Positions 9,178 through 21,164 of a stretch of 64,000 bases of DNA are shown in pieces; the first letter of the stretch is position 1, and each line of letters starts with the position of its first letter. Origin of the DNA: Azorinus chamasolen (taxonomy: Eukaryota > Mollusca > Bivalvia > Cardiida > Solecurtidae). The notes beneath the pieces are model-generated. The model saw only the letters and a program-made list of their open reading frames with translations. It did not search any database and was not told the DNA's origin. The DNA lies in NCBI GenBank assembly GCA_963576725.1, contig OY755252.1, positions 26,184,722-26,248,721 on the forward strand, read 5' to 3'. The position numbers and the translations under genes were made by a program.

Positions 9178-9514
9178 TTTCTCTGTCGTTGACAAACAAT
9201 GGTGAGTTCTTTCTTATTTCGCACCTAGGTAAACTCTGGCTGGTTTATTTTTTATAACAACGAGATATATATACAGACAAAGACAGAAATAAACTTGTGT
9301 TTCCAACGTCACCCTGATATAGTATGACACTCCATTATAACGACATTGTTACAACGTCGATTTGACGTAAAACATTTCAGAGCTTTCATTATTGTGGAAG
9401 ATCAACCTGATGAAAGGAATGGGAGGGGTACGAAACCGATGGCACACTCCAGTAAGAGAGGTAAATAGACAATTCCTGCTGCTAGGTATTTTCCTATTGA
9501 TATGTGGTGATATT

Positions 9515-9640
9515 GCCTTGGAACGGTCAGTGGCAAAATCATCACGGGGGTTTACGGACGTCCTAACCTCACACTTATCTCAAAGTCACCCTAGCTGAAC
9601 AAGTAGTGTAAATAAAGGTATACCCGACGGACTTTCCTAC
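9515..9640 (-). repeat. Penelope-like 3' end fragment
   Basis: Carries the minus-strand block with CTGACCGTTCCAAGGC, shared with the fragments near 10.4, 12.6, 16.6, 17.4, 17.9 and 20.8 kb. Those near 20.2-20.8 kb join it to a reverse-transcriptase C-terminus, which identifies the family as retroelement 3' sequence. Confidence 0.6.
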
Positions 9641-10030
9641 AACATAGCCGACAATAAACACATGGCTATATGCAAAACATAGCATACCAATTGTGAAAAG
9701 ATAGGTAATACACGAGTCTGGTAAGAGAATCTCGAGAAACTCTAACAAAGGGCGTTAAAAGAATCACCTTAATTGGCTGTACATCATCATACCAACACAT
9801 ATGTTGTTTGCTTAAATGTATAATTAGTGATGTCATGTGCAACTGTTTATAATTGTTATAATGTTTATTTGGTTTGCTTTTCTGCTGTCTGTATATAATT
9901 ACTTTTTTATACTTGAAATAAATTCCCAGAGCATGTACCTTTTCAATGTTTTTTACTGTTCTTGATATGATTGTCAAACTTGTAGTTTAGATACGTTTAA
10001 GGGTGCCTTTGAACTGTGTTTTACTACATA

Positions 10031-10640
10031 ATTCTCACCCAGAATTGTATAATGATGTCATCTACTACGCTTCCAACTTTGCTTGCGCTATGATCGTGTA
10101 CTCTTAACCCAAGAAACCGGATGGGCTTACCAGACCCAGGTATTACCTTTTCTCTGTCTGCCATTAATGGATTCCTTGCAGTTGCTAAGAGTTCAGCAAC
10201 GTTATTGAGTACATATTTTACGGATTTTCACAGTAGTTATACTATGTTATACATATTGTTCTGTGTTTACCGTCTTCTATGTTGTAGGGAAGAGTCCGGC
10301 GAGGTTTACTTTAAGAAAAATTAGGACGACGTTGACATAAGTGTGAGATTAGGACGTCCGCAAACCGGTTTAAACCCTCGTGGTAGTTTTGGCACTAACC
10401 GTCCTAAGGCGGTACTCTTTTTGTTACCATTGCTTTGTGTTTGTCTTGTGTCTTTGCTTTGTACGAGTCCGTCGTTTTTGATGTTTGAAATGTTTAGTCG
10501 TTGCATTTTTGCGTTTGTTGGTGGTTTAGATGTTCATCTCTTGTGTGTGTGTGTGTTGTTGTGTTTTGCGTTTGCGACATGTGTGTTTTCCGTCGATGTG
10601 TTGCTGGTGATTGCGTCTTGCATGTGGCTTTACTAATTGT
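10031..10640 (+). repeat. Penelope-like element 3' end (RT tail plus 3' region)
   Basis: Starts with a remnant of the RT tail (SHPELYNDVIYY in frame, compare SKPEFYGDV at the left window edge), then a deletion, then the 3' region: GGGCTTACCAG, the motif TGTGTTTACCGTCT, GTGAGATTAGGACG and CCGTCCTAAGGCGGTACTC. The same order is found at 20218-20870, so these are two copies of one retroelement tail. Confidence 0.68.
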
Positions 10641-11450
10641 TCATTCATATATGCACATATCTTACTTTCCTTTTGCTGTATGGGTGAACCTTCATTTTAG
10701 GTTTTTGTCTGTTAGCCAAACAAAAACTTTTAAGTAAATATTTATGTTTTGATTGTAAATGACTTCAAATGAAAACTAGCTTATTATATATTATCTGAAA
10801 TTCCTTTTTACAGGTACCTCTTTGTTTTTTACATGTTGATGCTTTTGATTAAATGTCGGCAAAAATTTATATGCTAATGTTATTCTATTGTTACAAAACA
10901 AACGTTAAATAAACTGCTTGTGTTTTGTATGTTGTAATAAAGAAATGAATGTCGTTTTAGCAATGGAAACTGAAATGTTGGTAAATGTAAATAAATTCGA
11001 ATGACAGTGAAATTTAGACAAATATTTACCGACCTGTCGGAGAAGCTGGCGTTCATATTACCGTTTTTTAAATTTCAATCAACGACCATAATTCCATTTT
11101 GGGAACAGTTGTTATGGTAAATGTTACCCAGACATGCATTCTAGAGTAATTTCAGGATGATGAATAAGTATGTCGAGACAACCTTTTCAAAAATCAGCGT
11201 CGTGAACGTTACGCATGTGGGCGGTTCACTTAAAATTCCGTGCAGTGCAGTCATAGACTGCACAACATAGAAGTATGTACAGGCTGTCATTTAAGCGGTA
11301 TAACGTCTTATTGTTATGCTACTCATCTATTATTTATGAAGTTTACGTGATGAAACAGTTCTAGCTAAACTAGAAGAGAAGCTTAGTTTTATGTTTTTCT
11401 AACACTTATCTATTGTCATGAATCGATCAAGCTATTAAATTAATAATTCT
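10640..11450. other. No gene seen
   Basis: AT-rich sequence without a convincing frame, splice pair or repeat that I could match elsewhere in the window. Confidence 0.5.
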
Positions 11451-11453
11451 AAA

Positions 11454-11660
11454 CCCTTTCGCTGCCAAATTATGTCGTCTGCTAACTTTGTCGCCTGCTA
11501 CAAAATTTCATTCTTTTGATTTTCTTCAGTTTTGTTTCACAAACATAGTAACAGAAACAAACAGTTAGGATCCTGATGAGACGCCGAGTTACTCGGCTTC
11601 TCATCTGGATCCAAACTGTTTGCATTCGTAATCACAGATCCGGCATTGGGAGCGAAAGGG
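11454..11660. mobile_element. TTAA-type MITE, GACGCCGAGT hairpin family
   Basis: Terminal inverted repeats CCCTTTCGCTGCCA and TGGGAGCGAAAGGG are flanked by TAAA on the left and TTAA on the right. Inside is an imperfect palindrome centred on GACGCCGAGTTACTCGGC, with arms ending GGATCC-AAACTG. CCC termini and a TTAA target are the piggyBac-type signature. A second copy with the same TIRs is at 22397-22601. Confidence 0.7.
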
Positions 11661-12575
11661 TTAAATATTGCCGGTTAACCTCATTTGACGTCATGTCAAT
11701 AGTTTTTTCTTATAACACAATGTTTCCATATCTTGGAATAATCAAACAGTGGACAAAAACAGATAAATCCTTAAGTGACGAACATGTCGAATACTACGGA
11801 ATATTTTCCCGATAAATAACTCGTGGTACGTCAGTTATGTTATAGAATAACAGGTTCCGTTTTTTGCTTGTTTTTTATTGTAAATGTTTTATTTCTTATT
11901 GTGCGTTTCGTCACGTTTTGTTTTGTAGTTGTGTTTTATCATGTGTGATGATATTTTCGCTCCGTGCCCTTTCATATGTGGTGTTCCATGTAGAACTGTT
12001 TTCACACTTCGACTAAATGTGATGTAAAATGTGTATATTACATAGCGATACACATCTGCATATGTGTGTCTGTCTACTTGCATTTGGGAAATAAAGCGGA
12101 AAAAATAACAGAACAGAAGGTACTATCGTTTTTCAGTGTACGGCCTGTTAGAATTACTAAACTGTTGTTAAACTATGCATCGTGGTACTAGTCACAAGCT
12201 CTGCATTATTCGTTCACGTTATATAAACGCTGATTGACATCATGCAGTATCTGTTAAATATTGCTTTACATGCATGAGTTAATTGTTGGTCAGTGTTATC
12301 TAGAATTTGTTTAGGAGCGTACATTAAACGTCCATACATTATACCTTTAGGACATACGCGTCGATTTGTATGATCCATAACTGCGTCTGTCAGTAAAATA
12401 TATTCTATAAAATATCATTAACATTTATTTGCCAAATCCTAGCTAAGATGTGAATATAATTCAGAGATAACACGGGGATATGGCAAAGATATGTAGTTTA
12501 TCTGAGAAAACAATACACCCCTTACCGGTGCTGTCATTATAATTGCAATACGTTTAGCAATAAATAGCTTATCTT
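11661..12575. other. No gene seen
   Basis: AT-rich intergenic sequence. Short frames (11.89-12.08 kb) look random in composition and have no domain signature. Confidence 0.5.
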
Positions 12576-12579
12576 ATCA

Positions 12580-12745
12580 CTGACCGTTCCAAGGCGGTAC
12601 TTCCGTTTTCCCCCTAATATTTGTCTCCTGTCTTTTCGTCTTTGTATAGGCAAATTCTGTTTTTTCTTTTTTTTGTCACGGTGCTGTTCGGGCGGCTGTG
12701 TTTATTGTATTGAGTGTTTCCTGCATGACTCGTACATTTACTTTC
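12580..12745 (+). repeat. Penelope-like 3' end fragment
   Basis: Starts CACTGACCGTTCCAAGGCGG and ends GTTTCCTGCATGACTCG, the reverse of the block at 17735-17900 and 62583-62745, so it is a plus-strand tail of the same family. Confidence 0.62.
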
Positions 12746-14150
12746 TCTTCACTGATACGCTTTTTATTGCAAACAAAATAGACCAAATCTGACCAACCCG
12801 CTGATGTTTCAGCCGACTGATAACAGTCTGATATGATTGTTTTGAAAGTAATATAGATTTGGACAACTTCGCTAAGAACATAATATTTACTTTAAGAATT
12901 TATTTAAAGGGATAGATATTTTCCAGATATAGCTCCTTCTCCAGTATTACCGTTCCCCTTAGAAAAAATCTATCAGAAAAACAATTACTTTAATTGCAAC
13001 AAGGAGCTTCCTTGAAGGAATATTGAGAAAAAAACATTTTACTAACGGAAAATAACACTTCAAATAAACAAATGAACTTACAGTTGAACCAAATGCCGAT
13101 TCTTTTTACTAACTCAATTCTGCAAATGCAGCAACCATGTTTTCTATATTGCCGTTCCTATGACGTCATAATCCCCAACAAAGCTTGAGCACAAATGGGT
13201 CAAATATATACTGCACAAGAAAGGTTAAGTCGCAGACACTCACTACACCTAATTAACATTTTGAGTTAAATTGAAATATGTATTGATCTAAATTATTTTA
13301 AAAACACCATAAAAACAAGACAGAAATATCAGCCTTATAAATTCAAATGTTATTTTGTAAAATGTGTCAACTGAGAATTGATTTTAAAAAATATTTGGAA
13401 ATACATAGATAAGAATCAGCTAAACATATAACACTCACAATTAATGAAATACCAACATATTTACAATTTAGATGTGTACTGTGGCATATTTTCAGTACTG
13501 TGTGGTCAAAGAACTGTACTATGCCGTCTGATAACAGACTCCCTTGTACAACATTTGACATGAGACATGTTCATAACATGAAACCTTAACTTTTGCCGAA
13601 CAGTATAGTTGTGACGTGTTATTTGCTTGGTCACGTAATAAGGACTTGCCTGAACGTTTCTGCGGCATCTGTCAATTTTTAAGCTATGAAAAATTTATAT
13701 TTCTGGGAAATATCGTTTGAAAATTGTGCCACGTGATGAGAATGTTTATATTTTGTTAAAAATAATATTTATCTTTAAAGTTTCATTCAACTTATCTGTT
13801 TTTCCTCATTTTTTCGACTATGTATCTGAAAGTGTTTTATTTACAATCGGAAAACACTTTGAGCGATGACGTAGACAGGTAGCACGTGCAATATCAGGAA
13901 CTTTTGTGATGCGGACGGAATAATAGAAAATAACGGAAATATAGGAATTGAGGATACACAGAGTTACCTCCAGTAAACACGGTACAGATCATCTTCACCC
14001 ATTGTGTTTAGAACAATCTTGTCGGGTACAAGAAAGGCATTCTCCATGTTCTGATGTTTGCGGATATATTGTTTTGCCTGAAAATACAGTAAGTACAGTG
14101 ACAACCCTTTAACCCAGACGATACTAAGGCTATCAGTGTTCTTTCAGAGA
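12746..14150. other. No gene seen
   Basis: AT-rich sequence with scattered short frames and nothing with domain character. Confidence 0.5.
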
Positions 14151-14156
14151 GGTGGC

Positions 14157-15151
14157 AGCTTTGTTGAACCGTATATGTCACGGATCGAACATGTAACACG
14201 AGTGAAAAATTCGACCGAATATGTTACACGTGTGATATATTCGGTCGAAAATGACACGCGCATCAAACGAATATGGTACATAAAATGTGATATGTGTGGC
14301 TTAAGATTTTATATTCACATCAAAACGAATATGTTACACCAACAAAGTGGACATGAAAAATGTCAACGAATTCATTACATTTGTTAATTGTTAGATTTAT
14401 CTGTTATGAAAACAAACCCACGTATTATTTAGCAATCACATTTTATTGAAATCTTACTTATGCCACATAGGTTTCATCATCATCATCGTTATAATTTTCA
14501 CGATCATCATATATCGATCAATATCATCATCACGTGATATTAAAATGGCAAATAAATGCAGTCACACGAAACTGTACAAATATGCTTAAACTAGTTGAAT
14601 GTATGACATCGTTATTATATAGAAATTACATGTACGACAATGCTTTTGAATTCGTTGAAATCACTGTTCAGGGCTGTATCAGTTTCTCGATTATTACAGT
14701 TATGCATTTTTCGTTTGTTCTCTGAATTTGATACCACTTTCTACATGAACTGAAAATCACTGCCAGTTATGCAAAAACAACAAGAACGCTTAAATGAAAT
14801 GGTGATGAGTTGAATGTGACGAGGATGTTGTTATTGATGATGATGGTCGTATTGAGGATAGTTTTTTTGGTGATGATGGTAATCAGGATGATTGATACGA
14901 CGATGATGATGGTGATGGTGATGATGATAATTATGTGAATACTGATGCTGATGGTGAATGATGGTGATGGTGGGAAAGATGATGATAAAGATGATAAATG
15001 ATGATGGTTGGCATCATGATAATGATCGCGATTCTGGTCGTAATGATGATAATGACAAAAACCATGATGCTGATTATACTAATTATAATCGTGATGGTGG
15101 TGGTGGTGGTGGCGGTGATGATGATGATGATGCTGATGATAATTATTATTA

Positions 15152-15212
<61 letters not shown>

Positions 15213-15416
15213 GGAGGAGGAGGTCTATGATGATTATGCTGATGGTGAATGATGGTAATGGTTTAATATCACAACGTATGTGACATATACGTAATGTTTT
15301 ATACTGTCATACTAGGTAAACGGATATGACACATTTGGCAGATGTGTAGTTTACGGTCGAACATATCACACACGTGTCACATTTTCGATCCGTGACATAT
15401 ACGGTTCAACACAGCT
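14157..15416. mobile_element. 1.26 kb non-autonomous TIR element
   Basis: The ends are inverted repeats of about 50 bp. The left reads AGCTTTGTTGAACCG then TATATGTCACGGATCG; the right is its reverse complement, with 26 contiguous identical bases. Subterminal copies of CGAATATGTTACAC and CACGTGT repeat near both ends, as transposase-binding sites often do, and a small hairpin lies at 14209-14250. The interior is GAT/TGA-rich simple sequence and a long ATT run, with no transposase. The class cannot be assigned; target-site duplication is unclear. Confidence 0.7.
14815..15212. repeat. GAT/TGA-rich tract and (ATT)n microsatellite
   Basis: Imperfect GAT/TGA trinucleotide sequence, ending in an almost pure (ATT)n run at about 15140-15212. 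It lies inside the TIR element and accounts for the apparent Tyr/Ile-rich frames. Confidence 0.85.
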
Positions 15417-16550
15417 TAATGCAGGTTTAAAGTTATGCTCACAGAAGCGCTTGCTGTAAGGCTCACCCTGCTCACATCTGCCTCAACAAAGTTAATTTTG
15501 TTCTCTATTTTAGTTTTACTGTATCTTCAAACTAAAGGCGATCAAGTGGTTTATATTTACGCATTTAACCGTTAAATTGATTTATTTCCCCTCATACAGG
15601 TAACGCATTTTCACACTTTTGGAAACAGTGTAGACCCAGGTCATGTAGGAGCCAATTAATCAAGAGCTTATATAGTTGTTCATAATGTAGTTCGTCATTC
15701 GACGTCAAAGATGACCATAGTTTCATCTCTGCTACTTTCTCAACAATTTGATAATAATAATAGTGTGACGAATCTAACACTACAGTTTCTACCAATTCCA
15801 AAATATTATGTGTACGTATGTCTTAAAAATGTAAGCTGATAACCGTTCATTATTTCTTGAATGACGTCTGCAACACATCAACACATCTCCTTAGTGTCGA
15901 CAGTCCAGTTTAAATATTTTGTATTGGACATTATATGTGTCGTCGCTGTTTATCTCTAGATTAGATAAACTAATTCAATTGCTTTTTACATTATCTGCAT
16001 TTATTAAAAGGAGACCCCGTGTAAAAAGGCGTATATCGTCTGATCTCAAACAGCCAGGTCGAACAATATAGTGATTTAAATGCAGTTTGTGAAACTTGTG
16101 AGGCATTTAAAAGCAATTGAAAAAGTGTCCTAGAAACCGTTAGTTGGATACGACTGACTAAGCATAGACAGAAACTGCGAAGGTATAATAGCTCAGCAGC
16201 AGTGCCAAGCTAAACCGTAACGAAAGCCAAAATAATGATATTTGAAAATTAGAGCAGTCTGTGACACTTAAGCCTGAACAACAACTGGAACAAAACGCCT
16301 AGTATTGTAACGACACAACTGCCTTTGTATAGTATCCCATCGCAGCTGAATGTTTAAACGTTTGCTAGTGAACATTATGTGAGGATAGGTCACTAGCATA
16401 ATGTGCGATGAACATAATGTTCATGCGTTAATGGCGTAAACGTAATACGGAACGTAAAAAGGGACATTTTGCTTTGACTTAACCCGTTGGATCGTTTGCA
16501 TAGGCGCAGAAATGTGTTTTTAGTGCGAACAGTATAATCAAAGTTCATTT
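15417..16550. other. No gene seen
   Basis: Intergenic sequence. A short frame on the minus strand at 15592-15801 has no recognised domain. A small repeat of ACATAATGT type occurs near 16370-16430. Confidence 0.5.
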
Positions 16551-16554
16551 ACGA

Positions 16555-17160
16555 GTCATGCAGGAAACACCGCATACAAAACACACAGCTGCCAAAACAG
16601 CGCAACGACAAAGAAGTAACTGTACTTCTGCCTTGGAACGGTCAGTGGCAATAGTACTGGGGGAGGTGTTAAACCAGTTTAGGGGCGCCTAACCTCACAC
16701 TGATTCCATCCCACCCTAAAAGACAAACAGCTTAATCTACAACAACCGCGATGGCAAATACAGTAGTAAATGGCGTGTAAAAAACGGATGGCAAATACAG
16801 TAGTAAATGGCTTATAAAACGAAAACATATTTAGGTGAAACAAACCGGATCCACTTACAACAAGTGTACTCAATGATTTGGCTGCAAACAGAGTGACTGC
16901 AAACAAATGAAGGACCCGTCGTCCTCCTTCCGTTTTTCGATGTAAGAGGTCGTCGTCCTAGAGTACAAAGCCTTTCCCGAAGGGTTGACAATTAGCCATG
17001 CAATATGCTGTAGTACTATAGGATCATATCCCTTTTTAATGAAGTTTTTAACATAATTTTTCACTTCTAATTGAGATAAGAACATGGCTATGTCCCATAA
17101 TTTTACGAATATTGTACTATACATCACTATAAATTGCAGGATGTCGAAATGTTCCATGTA
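16555..17160 (-). pseudogene. Penelope-like RT C-terminus with 3' region
   Basis: On the minus strand, 17157-16900 encodes a C-terminal RT segment containing VKNYVKNFIKKGYDPIVLQ followed by HIAWLIVNPSGKALYS. This matches the basic KRGYD-type tail I remember at the end of mollusc Penelope-like RTs. Downstream on the same strand lie a short direct repeat (GATGGCAAATACAGTAG twice, 16735-16820) and the 3' region with GTGAGGTTAGGCGCCCC and CTGACCGTTCCAAGGC. This is a third independent link between RT coding and this 3' sequence. Only the tail of the protein is present and no start is visible. Confidence 0.62.
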
Positions 17161-17284
17161 CTTTTATTGTACTTTTGAATAATGACGTCATTTAAATGGT
17201 GACGTCACTTGTTCACCGTTTCAGCTTATTTATTACAGCGTTACTCATGTTATGTAGTTATCCGGAGGGGGGGGGTTTGGTTTT

Positions 17285-17560
17285 TACATTTTGACTTGGG
17301 TGAACGTTGGATAAATGTGAGGTTGGGTACCCGCAAACAAGGTTTATGCCCCAAGTAGCCATTTTAGGCTACTGTCCGTTCCAAGGTTGTACTCCTATGA
17401 CCCAATTGTCATCTTAATTATTTAATATGCTTAATGTTTAATGTTTTATGTCTTGATATGCGTACCGTTATTTGCCCTGTTGCTGTGCCGTTTCTTGTTT
17501 GATAGAGATTTGTGTAGTGTCCTTTTGTATGTGGCTCTCCCTGTTTGACTTTGTTTTAAT
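17285..17560 (+). repeat. Penelope-like 3' end fragment
   Basis: Contains GTGAGGTTGGGTACCCGC and CTGTCCGTTCCAAGG in plus orientation, then a GTTT-rich tail like that after the copy at 10.4 kb. A run of ten G's (17267-17276) lies just upstream. Confidence 0.58.
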
Positions 17561-17734
17561 ATTAGCAGTTCTAGTTCATTTTGTTTTCAGTTTTCAGTTA
17601 CATATATTGTTAAAATCACGGTTCTATATATACAATCCACTGCATGTGGTTTAAAATCTTAACCTTTATCCCACTGTGAAAAATAATGTCTACTTAAATT
17701 TTGGAACTTTTGAAATATAATATAAGTACTTGTA

Positions 17735-18025
17735 TTAGTCATGCAGGAAACACCGCATACAAAACACACAACCGCCCAAACAGCACCACGACTACACACA
17801 GCAAATGTACATGTATATAAAAGACACAAAGAGACGAATAGACATAACAAACAAACAATAGGGGAAGATTGAAGTACCGCCTTGGAACGGTAAGTGACAA
17901 ATGTCACTGGGGGCTAAACCGGTTTCGGGGCGCACAACCTCCCACTTATTCCATACCTACCCTAAAAGACAAACTGTAAATAAACGTATTCCCTCTCCGA
18001 CTTATCTACAACAACCGCAATGGCA
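17735..18025 (-). repeat. Penelope-like 3' end fragment
   Basis: Shows on the plus strand TCATGCAGGAAACACCGC, CGCCTTGGAACGGTAAGTG and CAACAACCGCAATGGCAAAT, the same order as the minus-strand copies at 16.6 kb and 62.6 kb. Confidence 0.65.
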
Positions 18026-18164
18026 AATACAAATGTTTTGGTCCTAATGAAGCGCTAAATTACTCATCTCGTCTGGATCCTAGTCGTTTGCAAATGCGAG
18101 TCAAATTGCCAATGTCGGGATAACGATTGATATTGATAATTGGCTCTTCAACATATATCAGTCA

Positions 18165-18490
18165 AAATAAATCCGTGTAGCTCAAATGCTTCAAAATAAA
18201 ACCGTTGATCATTATTGCCTAAAAATAAAACCGTATACTTCTATTGCCTAGAAAATAAAACAGTGTATAATAATTACCTATAATGACCGTATATTACAAC
18301 TTCCTTAAAAGTAACTATTATATAACCATTGGCTTAAAACATACCGTATACCTGAAGTACCTTAAAAGAAACCGTGTACAACCGTATTATTGAAATAAAA
18401 CCGTTAACCTCTATTGCCTTATTCAATTGCATCAACATTATTCGTGAACCGAAAGTACATGAAAATAATACCGCGTACATCTAATGCCTT
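18165..18490. repeat. Degenerate tandem array, about 35 bp period
   Basis: Roughly nine diverged units like CCTAAAATAAAACCGTATAC with TCTATTG or similar spacers. It is AT-rich with no coding character, and old given the divergence between units. Confidence 0.6.
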
Positions 18491-18880
18491 AACGTAAACT
18501 ATATCATAGTGATGCTGTAATCGTACATATACATTGTCTCAAAATAATCACTATTCATGGTAAGGAGTCTTTTTACTGTTATTTTTCGCACGTTTTTGTT
18601 GCCGGAGCGTATAAGAAAATGAAAAAATAAAGACACATTAAACAATACCTGCACGTCAGTCGATGGTCCTCCTTGTCTCATGTTTTTTGACATATAGAAA
18701 GCAAAAACGAGTAACAACAGCACACTAAATTTAACCAGGTATTGTTTACTTAACAGAGGCATAATTATTAAATTAAATGTTTTCCCACTTTGCCGAAAGT
18801 TGACGCAGCGCTGACAATTCCGGAGTGTGTAGTAAGTATAATAACGGATCTCTTATATTGTTAACAGTTAATCAATACCA

Positions 18881-18965
18881 CAGACTGTTTTACTCGGCGT
18901 CCAATAAAGATGCATGTTGTTGTCAACAACATGCATCTTTATTGGACGCCGAGTAAAACAGCCTG
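18881..18965. repeat. 85 bp near-perfect palindrome
   Basis: Two 42-base arms around a single central T at 18923, with only one mismatch (near 18884/18962). The arms contain TTTTACTCGGCGTCC and ATAAAGATGCATGTTGTTG. ACTCGGCGTC links it to the MITE family at 11454 and 22397. Such a clean palindrome suggests a recent insertion, a fold-back element, or an inverted duplication formed on a hairpin. Confidence 0.85.
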
Positions 18966-19377
18966 TCATCCGAATTCTAGTTGTATGTCACATGTCAATA
19001 TTTGTCATAGGCTTAGACTGAAAGATATCTCCAGATCAAAGTTTTAATGCAAACCATTTTCCTGAAGGACAATGGTTAATATCCATTAATGCATATGATA
19101 AGTACTAGTCTAGTCACGTGCATATGACGTAATACCAGGTTCAAACGCGGAAGTGTCGATATAATTTCGGGTTTCAAATCCGGTGATCCGTGAATGTGTG
19201 ACCTAGGCAAAATACACAAACTATAATAACATTTATAACCCTTCTCTTGCTGAATTTTAAAATACATTTCTCCTTCTTTACCCATGTCCTGTTGTAGTTT
19301 TACATATATCTTCACTGTGTACAAGTATTTCGCTGTGAAATCACTGCTGTGGAGTGCACTGGTTGCACAATCAACTT

Positions 19378-19445
19378 GTAAATAGTGCAGACCCTGATGA
19401 GACAGCTCCTGCAGGAGCTGTCTCATCTTGGTCTTCACTATTTAC
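19378..19445. repeat. 68 bp palindrome of the AGACCCTGATCAG-type family
   Basis: Outer arms GTAAATAGTG and CACTATTTAC; inner arms GATGAGACAGCTCCTG and CAGGAGCTGTCTCATC around the centre. This is the best copy of a palindrome family found more than a dozen times in the window. Confidence 0.75.
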
Positions 19446-19799
19446 AGGTACGTATGTTGACGTGAATAGCAAGCAAAGCCTTAATATAAAAATATTGTCA
19501 CTGTAGAGTTTTGAATCAGTGACATTTAAGGTCTAACTTGTCAATGAGTTTGTAATTGTGCACTATGTCCTTGAGATATTTCCTCAAACTATTCATTTAA
19601 TGACAATGTTTTTATAATGTATTTGAGAACTGATAATTGGCAATGATTAGCTGACTCATATAGTGGTTCATTCTATTTTTTCGCACATTCTGAATTATTT
19701 GTGTTTATAAAAGCTATTGTGCGTAATCGAAATATTCAATATTAGAATCTTTGTTAAAACTGATATCTTTAAAACCAATACACATTTTAAGAGAGATTT

Positions 19800-20215
19800 G
19801 TCAAAATTATGCAATAAGGACTTGTCTGGCGTCTGTAAAAGGTCGCCTCGTACTTCATTCTCAGTGTTGTTATATTTTCTGGTCCTTCGGGATCATAATT
19901 TTTGTTGGTATTAGTTTTGAAAATTGAATACTGCTTAACCCATTTCCTGATATGCTATTTTAGATCCAACCACTTCGAACAAATCTACCGAAAAGGAGCA
20001 TTAAAAAGAGAAAATGAATATTTTAGAATTTTGTCGTTTGAAACCATTGTGATAAATAGAGCATTTGCTCCTATAAGAGCAAATGGTTTCAAAATGTGAT
20101 TTCTACAGAGGCATTGAAAGGCGTATTTATGGAAGAAAGGGTTAAGCCGGTGCTAGGGGTGGGGGTGGGGGCGTGGATAGTGTTGCACTTTTAATTACTT
20201 ATCATGAACAGACTC
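19800..20215. repeat. Dispersed repeat shared with 44.2-44.6 kb, carrying a MITE
   Basis: Shares TAAAA-GTCGCC-CGTACTT, GTTGTTATATT-TCTGGTCC and TTCGGGATCAT with 44325-44470, then AAGCCGG-GCTAG and ATGAACAGACTC. The MITE at 19939-20141 splits it exactly at TTAA. Confidence 0.7.
19939..20141. mobile_element. TTAA-flanked hairpin MITE with verifiable empty site
   Basis: This 203 bp element begins CCCATTTCCTGATATG and ends GGAAGAAAGGG, flanked by TTAA at 19935-19938 and 20142-20145. The paralogous repeat at 44441-44455 reads ACTGATTAAGCCGGCGC with a single TTAA and no insert. The interior has the hairpin GCATTTGCTCCTATAAGAGC preceded by ACCATTGTGATAAATAG. CCC/GGG ends and a TTAA target indicate piggyBac-type mobilisation. 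No transposase in the window could supply it. Confidence 0.82.
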
Positions 20216-20217
20216 GG

Positions 20218-20865
20218 TATTTCTCATCCAGAATTCTATGGTGATTTTATCTACAAACTTAAGGAAATTCGGGGTCATATCCAGTTTCAGGATTTGTTTA
20301 TTAAAACTTTAGGAAGAAAGGTGATGGCCTAATTATATTGCAACGCACTGCATGTTTGGTAATTGACCCTTTACAGTCGGTAGCTACACTACCCTCTTTG
20401 CTTGCACGATGGCCGAGGGTAGTACTCTATGATGGGATACTCTTAAACCCAGAAACGGGATGAGCTTACCAGACTCATATATCTCGATCGTGCCCTTAAC
20501 GGGTTCCCTGTAGTTACTCTGACTTCATCAAAGTCATTGAGTATATAGTTGACCGACTTTCACAGTTTTTGTCATGCTATGTTATACATATTGTCCTGTG
20601 TTTACCGTCTCTTATATACCGTCTCTTTTACCGTCTCTTATGTTGTGGGGATGTCTGGCGGGGATATCTTTGTTTACCATATTTGTTAAGCTAGAGTGAC
20701 ATTGAGATACGTGCGATGTAAGGACGGCCGTGAACCAGTTTAAACCGCCAGTGGTGGTTTAGCCACTGACCGTTCTAAAGCGGTACTCCCTTTGTCACCT
20801 TTGCTTTTGTGTCTTTGTGCCTTTGTGTTTGCGATGTTGTTAATGTTTGATGTTTCTTTTGTCTC

Positions 20866-20870
<5 letters not shown>
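20218..20870 (+). pseudogene. Penelope-like RT C-terminus with 3' region
   Basis: The first part encodes the RT tail HPEFYGDFIYKLKEIRGHIQ and a decayed continuation, equivalent to the segment at the left window edge (SKPEFYGDV). It then has the 3' region with GATGAGCTTACCAGACTC, TGTGTTTACCGTCT, and CACTGACCGTTCTAAAGCGG. The preceding dispersed repeat stops abruptly at about 20217, marking the 5' truncation point. This copy defines the order of RT tail then 3' region used to classify the others. Confidence 0.72.
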
Positions 20871-20906
<36 letters not shown>

Positions 20907-20925
20907 CGTGCGTGCACGCACTGTG
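20866..20925. repeat. (GT)n microsatellite with GTGC tail
   Basis: About 20 GT repeats followed by GCGTGCGTGCGTGC. It directly follows the retroelement 3' end. Confidence 0.9.
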
Positions 20926-21164
20926 TGTACTGCATCCAATAAGAGGACTTGGTATTGACAGCACACCAACAGTTCGAGGACTAACACTCGAGTCCTCAAA
21001 ATGATTTTCAATAATTCGATAAATTTTGACGTCTTCTGTGCAAATTGTACCTTTCTAAAAAGTCCTCACAATGAAGAAAATGTTCAATGATTTATGTGTC
21101 CTAAGCACAATTTACCTGTCGTTGTAAAACACGTGACTGGGTGTGCTTAATTGTGTATGAATTG

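Noticed and set aside
14958..15252. Tyr/Asp and Met/Ile-rich frames
   Set aside because: Caused by GAT/ATT simple sequence within the TIR element.
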